A stretch of 64,000 nucleotides of DNA, taken from the NCBI GenBank assembly GCA_016195805.1, contig JACPYT010000002.1:248001-312000 (forward strand), given 5' to 3'. Made by a program: the position numbers and the translations under genes. The DNA is from Hydrogenophilales bacterium. Lineage in GTDB: Bacteria > Pseudomonadota > Gammaproteobacteria > Burkholderiales > Thiobacillaceae. The notes under the pieces were generated by a model that saw nothing but the letters and a program-made list of their open reading frames with translations, was not told where the DNA came from and ran no database searches. Positions 59,736 through 64,000 of this stretch are shown here, piece by piece; positions within the stretch are counted from its first letter, which is position 1; each line of letters opens with the position of its first letter.

Positions 59736-60308
59736 ATGAGGGTTGTTTCGTTGCGACGTTGTTTAGCTGCGTTGTTGGTCGCCGTTGTCGTGTGGATACC
59801 CGCTGTCTCCTGGGCAAGCGGGGGACAACCCTGGATCCTGGTGGATACCCAGGCGCTTACCCTGACCGTTCTCTCCGCGGAAAACCACGTCCTGGTTCGT
59901 TTCCACAATATTTCCATCGGGAGCGGCGGCGCTGCAGAATCGCATCGCCGGGGTGACGAGACCACGCCGCGCGGCGTTTTTCATGTGACCTGGGTCGATC
60001 GCCACAGTCGTTTCGACACGTTCTACGGGCTTGATTATCCCTCAGCGCACATCGCCCGCCGCGCTTATGTCGAGGGAAACATCAGCGAGGCAGAATTTGA
60101 CGCCATCATGCAGGCCTTGCGGCACCGTCGCACCCCGCCCCAGAACACGCCGCTCGGCGGACAACTGGGTATTCACGGTCTGGGCCGCGGCGATCCCAGC
60201 GTCCAGCAGGCAGTCAACTGGACCGACGGCTGCGTGGCGCTGACCAACCGGCAACTCCGGCTGCTTTCGCGCTGGATAGACGTGGGTAGCCGAGTGGTCA
60301 TCCGCTGA
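59736..60308 (+). CDS. L,D-transpeptidase family protein, short
   Basis: This 190-residue protein has a signal peptide ending near VSWASGG and a compact YkuD-like domain. The substrate-side beta-sheet (WILVDTQALTLTVLSAENHVL) leads to HRRGDETTPRGVFHVTWV and the catalytic motif IHGLGRGDPSVQQAVNWTDGCVALTN. TDGC replaces the usual SHGC, as in some shorter YafK/ErfK-like members. It is divergent from the first transpeptidase gene and converges on the Lpp-like gene. Confidence 0.82.
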   Translation: MRVVSLRRCLAALLVAVVVWIPAVSWASGGQPWILVDTQALTLTVLSAENHVLVRFHNISIGSGGAAESHRRGDETTPRGVFHVTWVDRHSRFDTFYGLDYPSAHIARRAYVEGNISEAEFDAIMQALRHRRTPPQNTPLGGQLGIHGLGRGDPSVQQAVNWTDGCVALTNRQLRLLSRWIDVGSRVVIR

Positions 60309-60416
60309 AATCCGGAACCGCTCGTCGAGGCAGAAACCCAAGCATCGCCATGTATGCGCATGCCGCATGGCGTCAGAGGACAGATGATGCCTGAGGCACC
60401 ACCGCCCTCCTGCCCT

Positions 60417-60433
60417 GCAGAAATTATTTCTGC
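60417..60433. repeat. Inverted repeat centred on the lpp-like stop codon
   Basis: GCAGAAA-TTA-TTTCTGC (plus strand) is a perfect 7-3-7 palindrome whose loop is the TAA stop of the minus-strand lipoprotein gene. It could form a hairpin at the mRNA 3' end. There is no T-run directly after it. Confidence 0.5.
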
Positions 60434-60762
60434 ATCGTCTTCTTGAACATCCGGTCGATTTTCTCGGCCAGCTTCTCGACTTCGGCTTTTGCCGACTCGG
60501 CTGTGGAATTGGCTTGATCGGCAGTCGACTTGGCAGCGTTGGCGTTGGCGTTGGCTTCATCGGCCTTCTGCGATGCCTGGGCGGCCGCAGCTTTGGCGGC
60601 GTTGGCGTTGGCGTCGGCCTCGTTGGCCTTCTGCAATGCCTGATCCGCCGTGCTCTGGGCTTTGTTCAGATTGTCGGTCGTGGCGCAACCACCCAACAAC
60701 GCAACGCAAAAAAGCGAGGTGCCAAGAAGGGAAAGGGTTTTGTACGAGCGTGCTTGGTTCAT
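60424..60762 (-). CDS. Lpp-like alanine-rich outer-membrane lipoprotein
   Basis: This 112-residue lipoprotein has a signal peptide with lipobox LLGGC (Cys about residue 26). An alanine-rich helical repeat region contains a unit of about 21 residues repeated twice (QKANEADANANAAK and QKADEANANANAAK), with a 63-bp period in the DNA. It ends in MQK. A terminal lysine and coiled-coil repeats are the hallmarks of Braun's lipoprotein, where L,D-transpeptidases join the lysine to peptidoglycan. Two such enzymes lie next door. A GGAG ribosome-binding site precedes the ATG. Confidence 0.8.
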   Translation of the reverse strand: MNQARSYKTLSLLGTSLFCVALLGGCATTDNLNKAQSTADQALQKANEADANANAAKAAAAQASQKADEANANANAAKSTADQANSTAESAKAEVEKLAEKIDRMFKKTMQK

Positions 60763-60790
60763 ATTTTTGCTCCAAATTTAAAGTTCTTAG

Positions 60791-60816
60791 AAAACGCCGC
60801 TCAAGCTAAACGCGGC
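60791..60816 (-). terminator. Hairpin with T-run between emrB-like and lpp-like genes
   Basis: Read on the minus strand, GCCGC-N11-GCGGC is followed by GTTTTCT. It may terminate the efflux operon. A -10-like TATATT (60873-60878, minus strand) upstream of it would place it inside the lipoprotein gene leader instead. Confidence 0.45.
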
Positions 60817-60970
60817 TGGGCTGTTACCCGGTCAGCCCGCCAGAATGCGGACTTCCCGAGACGCTTACATACAATATAAGCAGGACATGTAGAAATGAAA
60901 ACCGGATTTTGGTTCCTCGGTCGAAGGCATGAAACATAAAAAGTTCCGCTTTCATGACAGAAAGTCCTGT

Positions 60971-62494
60971 TCAATGCGCCCCACTGGCGACCGGAGCGGC
61001 TCCCTGCCTGGGCGGCCTGGCCAGCCAGACCAGCAGCATCAGGGCGACAAAGAAGCAGCCGGACAGCCAGAAGATGTCGTTGGTCGCCAGTAGCACTGCC
61101 TGCTGGCTGATGATCCGGTCCAGCATGGCGGGGTCCGTCGCCGGATTGGCCAGATTGCCGAGAGCATCGGCAATCGTCGGGTCGAAGGCCGAGACGTGCG
61201 AGGTCAGGATGCTGTGGTGGAACGCGGCGCGCCGGTCCCACAGCGTGATGCTGAGGGACGTACCAAAACTGCCGGCCAGGATGCGCGAGAAATTCGACAG
61301 GCCGGTGGCGCTGGGCATCAGGTGCGGCGGAATGCCCGACAGGGTCAGCGCGGTCAGCGGCACGAAGAAGGTCGCGACGCCGAAGCCCATCAGCAGGCGC
61401 GGAATGACGATGTGCTGGAAGGTGACATCGGTGTTGAACTGGCTGTTCCAGAACGACACCGCGGCGAACACCATGAAGCTGAAGGTGGCCCAGATGCGCA
61501 GGTCGACCTTGTGCATGTTCTTGCCCACGAAAGCGGACAGGAACACCGGCAGGATGCCGATGGGCGCGGCGGCCATCCCGGCCCAGGTGGCGGTGTAGCC
61601 CATGTTGGTCTGCAGCCATAGCGGCAGGATCACCACGTTGCCGAAGAACACCAGATAACCGAAGCTCAGGATGACCGTACCGACCAGGAAGTTGCGCTGG
61701 CCGAACAGATGGAAGTCCACCACCGGATGGCGGTCGGTCAGTTCCCACACCACCAGCACGCTCAGCGCCACCGCGGAAACGACCGCCAGGGCGACGATGG
61801 TGCCGGACTCGAACCAGTCCAGCTCGTTGCCCTTGTCCAGCAGGATCTGCAGCGCGCCCACGCCCAGCACCAGCAGGACCAGGCCCACCTTGTCGATGGG
61901 CACGACCTGGGTCGCGCTGGAACGCTTGCCCAGGATCGTCCAGGTCAGGAAGGCCGACAGCAGGCCGACCGGCAGGTTGATGTAGAAGATCCACGGCCAG
62001 TTGATGTTGTCGGTGATCCAGCCGCCGAGGATCGGCCCGAGGATGGGCGCGACGATGACGGTCATCGACCACAGCGCCAGGGCAAGCCCCTTTTTTTCCG
62101 GCGGGTAGTTGTTGAGCAGCAGGCTCTGCGAGAGCGGGATCATCGGCCCCGCCACCGCGCCCTGCAGCACGCGCGCGGCGATCAGGACCGGCAGGCTGGA
62201 CGCCAGGCCGCACAGCCAGGACGCCAGGGTGAAGAGCAGGGTGGACAGCACGAACAGGCGGACGTCGCCGAAGCGGCGCGACAGCCAGCCGGTGAGCGGC
62301 AGGGCGATGGCGTTGCTGACGGCGAAGGAAGTGATGACCCAGGTGCCCTGGTTAGGGCTCACCGCCAGGTCGCCCGAAATCGCCGGCAGCGAGACGTTGG
62401 CGATGGACGTGTCCAGCACCTGCATGAAGGTACCCAGGCTCAGGCCCAGCGTCAGCAGGATCAGCGTGGGGCCGTGCAGCGGCGGGTGGGCCAT
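60971..62494 (-). CDS. emrB: MFS drug exporter, DHA2 (EmrB) family
   Basis: This 14-helix drug:H+ antiporter of 507 residues carries the family motifs LDTSIANVSLPAISGDL (motif D), GWLSRRFGDVRLF (motif A) and GPILGGWITDNINWPWIFYINLPVG (motif C). It works with a periplasmic adaptor and an outer-membrane channel, both encoded upstream. I prefer ATG 62494; GTG 62512, overlapping the emrA stop, is possible. Confidence 0.93.
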   Translation of the reverse strand: MAHPPLHGPTLILLTLGLSLGTFMQVLDTSIANVSLPAISGDLAVSPNQGTWVITSFAVSNAIALPLTGWLSRRFGDVRLFVLSTLLFTLASWLCGLASSLPVLIAARVLQGAVAGPMIPLSQSLLLNNYPPEKKGLALALWSMTVIVAPILGPILGGWITDNINWPWIFYINLPVGLLSAFLTWTILGKRSSATQVVPIDKVGLVLLVLGVGALQILLDKGNELDWFESGTIVALAVVSAVALSVLVVWELTDRHPVVDFHLFGQRNFLVGTVILSFGYLVFFGNVVILPLWLQTNMGYTATWAGMAAAPIGILPVFLSAFVGKNMHKVDLRIWATFSFMVFAAVSFWNSQFNTDVTFQHIVIPRLLMGFGVATFFVPLTALTLSGIPPHLMPSATGLSNFSRILAGSFGTSLSITLWDRRAAFHHSILTSHVSAFDPTIADALGNLANPATDPAMLDRIISQQAVLLATNDIFWLSGCFFVALMLLVWLARPPRQGAAPVASGAH

Positions 62495-62504
62495 GGCTCG
62501 GGGC

Positions 62505-63665
62505 TCAGCCACCGCGTAGCGTGTTGGGCCGGCGCACCTGGTTGGCCCGCAGGATGGAACGGATCAGCGCATCCGCACCGGTCGCGTCTTCCACCGGGGT
62601 GACGTAGCGGGTCGCGGGGAGCGTTTCCGCCTTGCCGGCGGCGCGGGTCTCCACCTCGACCTTCATCGACAGGCCGACCCGCAGCGGGTGCTTGGCCAGC
62701 TCCTTGGGGTCGAGCGCGATGCGCACCGGCAGGCGCTGGACGATCTTGATCCAGTTGCCGCTGGCGTTCTGCGGCGGCAGCAGCGAGAACACGCTGCCCG
62801 TGCCGGGCGACAACCCCACGACCGTGCCGTGGAAGGTCGTGCCGCTGCCGTAAAGGTCGGAGACCAGTTGCACCGGCTGGCCGACGCCCATGCCCTTCAG
62901 CTGGTCCTCCTTGAAATTGGCCTCCACCCACAGCTGGGTGACCGGCACGATGGCCATGAGCGCCATGCCGGGGGCGACCTGCTGGCCGACCTGGACCGAG
63001 CGCTTGGCTACCTGGCCAGCCTCCGGCGCGCGGATCTCGCAACGGGCCAGCGCCAGCCAGGCTTCGCGCAGCCGGGCCTCGGCCTGCTTGACGGCCGGAT
63101 GGGTCGCCACCGTGGTGCCGCCCACCTCCGCTTCGGAGGCGGCCAGCTGGGCGCGCGCCAGATCGAATTCGGACTTCGCCTTGTCGCGCGCGGCACGGGC
63201 GTGTTCGGCCTCTTCGCGGGAGACGGCCTCGACCGCGACCGCCCGTTCGCGCCGTGTCAGATCGACCTCGGCCTGTTCCAGGGTGCGCTGCTTGACGGCG
63301 AGGTTGGCGACCTGCTGGGCGTGGGCCTCGTAAGTCTGGCTGATCCGGCGCACGATTTCTCCGAGGTCCGCTTCGGCCTTGTCGAGGGCAAGCCGGGCAT
63401 CGGTGTCGTCCAGCTTGAGCAGAACTTGGCCCTGCTTCACGAAATCGGTGTCGTCGGCCAGCACCGCCGCCACCGAGCCGCCGACGCGCGGCGTGACCCG
63501 CACCAGATTGCCGGCCACGTAGGCATCGTCGGTACTTTCATGGCCGCGGCTGTGGAGGAACCAGCGCACGCCCCAGGCAAGGCCGGCAACGAGGAAAATC
63601 AGGGCCAGAATGGTCAGCAGGCGTTTGCGTTTGGCCGGATTGGCTTCTGGGGGCTGAACGGTCAT
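62505..63665 (-). CDS. emrA: Membrane fusion protein, HlyD/EmrA family
   Basis: This is the periplasmic adaptor of the tripartite efflux pump, 386 residues. It has one N-terminal membrane helix (LLTILALIFLVAGLAWGVRWFL), a lipoyl/barrel-sandwich start (STDDAYVAGNLVRVTPRVGGSVAAVLADDTDFVKQGQ), a long coiled-coil hairpin (about residues 90-200) and a beta-barrel domain. Its ATG overlaps the stop of the outer-membrane factor gene, showing co-translation. Confidence 0.94.
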   Translation of the reverse strand: MTVQPPEANPAKRKRLLTILALIFLVAGLAWGVRWFLHSRGHESTDDAYVAGNLVRVTPRVGGSVAAVLADDTDFVKQGQVLLKLDDTDARLALDKAEADLGEIVRRISQTYEAHAQQVANLAVKQRTLEQAEVDLTRRERAVAVEAVSREEAEHARAARDKAKSEFDLARAQLAASEAEVGGTTVATHPAVKQAEARLREAWLALARCEIRAPEAGQVAKRSVQVGQQVAPGMALMAIVPVTQLWVEANFKEDQLKGMGVGQPVQLVSDLYGSGTTFHGTVVGLSPGTGSVFSLLPPQNASGNWIKIVQRLPVRIALDPKELAKHPLRVGLSMKVEVETRAAGKAETLPATRYVTPVEDATGADALIRSILRANQVRRPNTLRGG

Positions 63666-64000
63666 GGTGCGGGGTCCTTGAGGGTGGCGTCACCGCCCAG
63701 CGCCTTGAACAGCGCCACCCGGGCGCGCAGGCGGGCGGCCTGGATCTCGATGTCATTCATGCGCTGGCCGAGGACGGCGCTGTCCGCTTCGAGTGCGTCG
63801 AGCGGGTTGGCCAGTCCGAGTGTCTGGCGCTGTCTCGCCAAGCCGCGGGTCTGTTCGGTTTCCTGCAGCGCCAGTCGCTGGGCCTGGCTGCGCTGTTCCA
63901 GGCTGGCGATCAGGGCATAGGTATCGGCGGCCTGTCGCGCGGCGTCGAGGATGGTGCGGTTATAGGCCGCCACCGCTGCGGCGTAATCCGCTTCGCGCAG
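63662..64000 (-). CDS. Outer-membrane efflux factor (NodT/TolC family), C-terminal part
   Basis: Only the last 112 or so codons are in the window; the frame is open to the right edge, so the 5' end is missing. The sequence (AAVAAYNRTILDAARQAADTYALIASLEQRSQAQ, ARQRQTLGLANPLDALEADSAVL) is the helical-barrel repeat of RND/MFS outer-membrane factors. It is the first gene of the efflux operon relative to emrA and emrB. Confidence 0.9.
   Translation of the reverse strand: MREADYAAAVAAYNRTILDAARQAADTYALIASLEQRSQAQRLALQETEQTRGLARQRQTLGLANPLDALEADSAVLGQRMNDIEIQAARLRARVALFKALGGDATLKDPAP

Overview
The window is a stretch of GC-rich, densely packed chromosome from a respiring Gram-negative bacterium. 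Gene content and order point to the Betaproteobacteria: nuo ending in nuoN followed by a DUF2818 gene, suhB/trmJ/cysE/isc, a PEP-CTERM protein, and FlhF/FliA. A Nitrosomonadales/Thiobacillaceae-type host is my inference; there is no rRNA or other taxonomic marker to prove it. I see no tRNA, rRNA, CRISPR array, insertion sequence or prophage.

Region by region. (1) 1-10102 (+): the distal half of the complex I operon, nuoG (5' end outside the window) to nuoN, plus a DUF2818 membrane protein. (2) 10103-11200: an isolated PEP-CTERM protein behind a near-consensus sigma-54 promoter and a leader of about 200 nt. (3) 11285-15985: an S4-domain protein converging on a mutS/AF1514-type pair, then suhB divergent from trmJ. 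(4) 16021-23134 (+): cysE and the iron-sulfur cluster operon iscR-iscS-iscU-iscA-hscB-hscA-[DUF3050]-fdx-iscX. Three IscR-like boxes bracket cysE, and the block ends in a strong terminator. (5) 23230-23823 (-): an outer-membrane beta-barrel. (6) 24212-29568 (+): flagellar genes flhB (lacking its C-terminal autocleavage domain), flhA, flhF, a P-loop-less protein in the flhG position, and fliA. (7) 29772-39583 (+): malic enzyme, then a coupled TCA cluster sdhCDAB-sdhE-gltA-sucA-sucB, with an unusually short E2 and no E3. (8) 39585-40412: an orphan MlaF-like ABC ATPase. (9) 40531-51508: a signalling island with a REC-TPR protein, a minimal histidine kinase, a small unknown protein, REC-PAS-PAS-GGDEF-EAL, a stand-alone receiver, a large sensor kinase, PAS-GGDEF and a FIST protein. 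(10) 51561-53669 (-): alpha/beta hydrolase, macrodomain, lipocalin and a small membrane protein. (11) 53783-58060 (-): a two-subunit molybdenum hydroxylase with XdhC and MobA/MocA-like maturation proteins. (12) 58187-60762: a zinc-ribbon protein, two divergent L,D-transpeptidases and an Lpp-like lipoprotein ending in lysine. (13) 60971-64000 (-): an EmrAB-type tripartite efflux system with its outer-membrane factor cut by the window end.

The genes form several working units: NADH oxidation (nuo) with succinate oxidation and the TCA branch feeding the quinone pool; cysteine supply joined to Fe-S assembly; late flagellar export and sigma-28 control; and a cell-envelope group in which L,D-transpeptidases could anchor the Lpp-like lipoprotein. 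Many long antisense ORFs in the supplied track are shadows caused by high GC and were left out. Starts were moved from the ORF-track positions where Shine-Dalgarno sequences, overlaps or family length favoured another codon.
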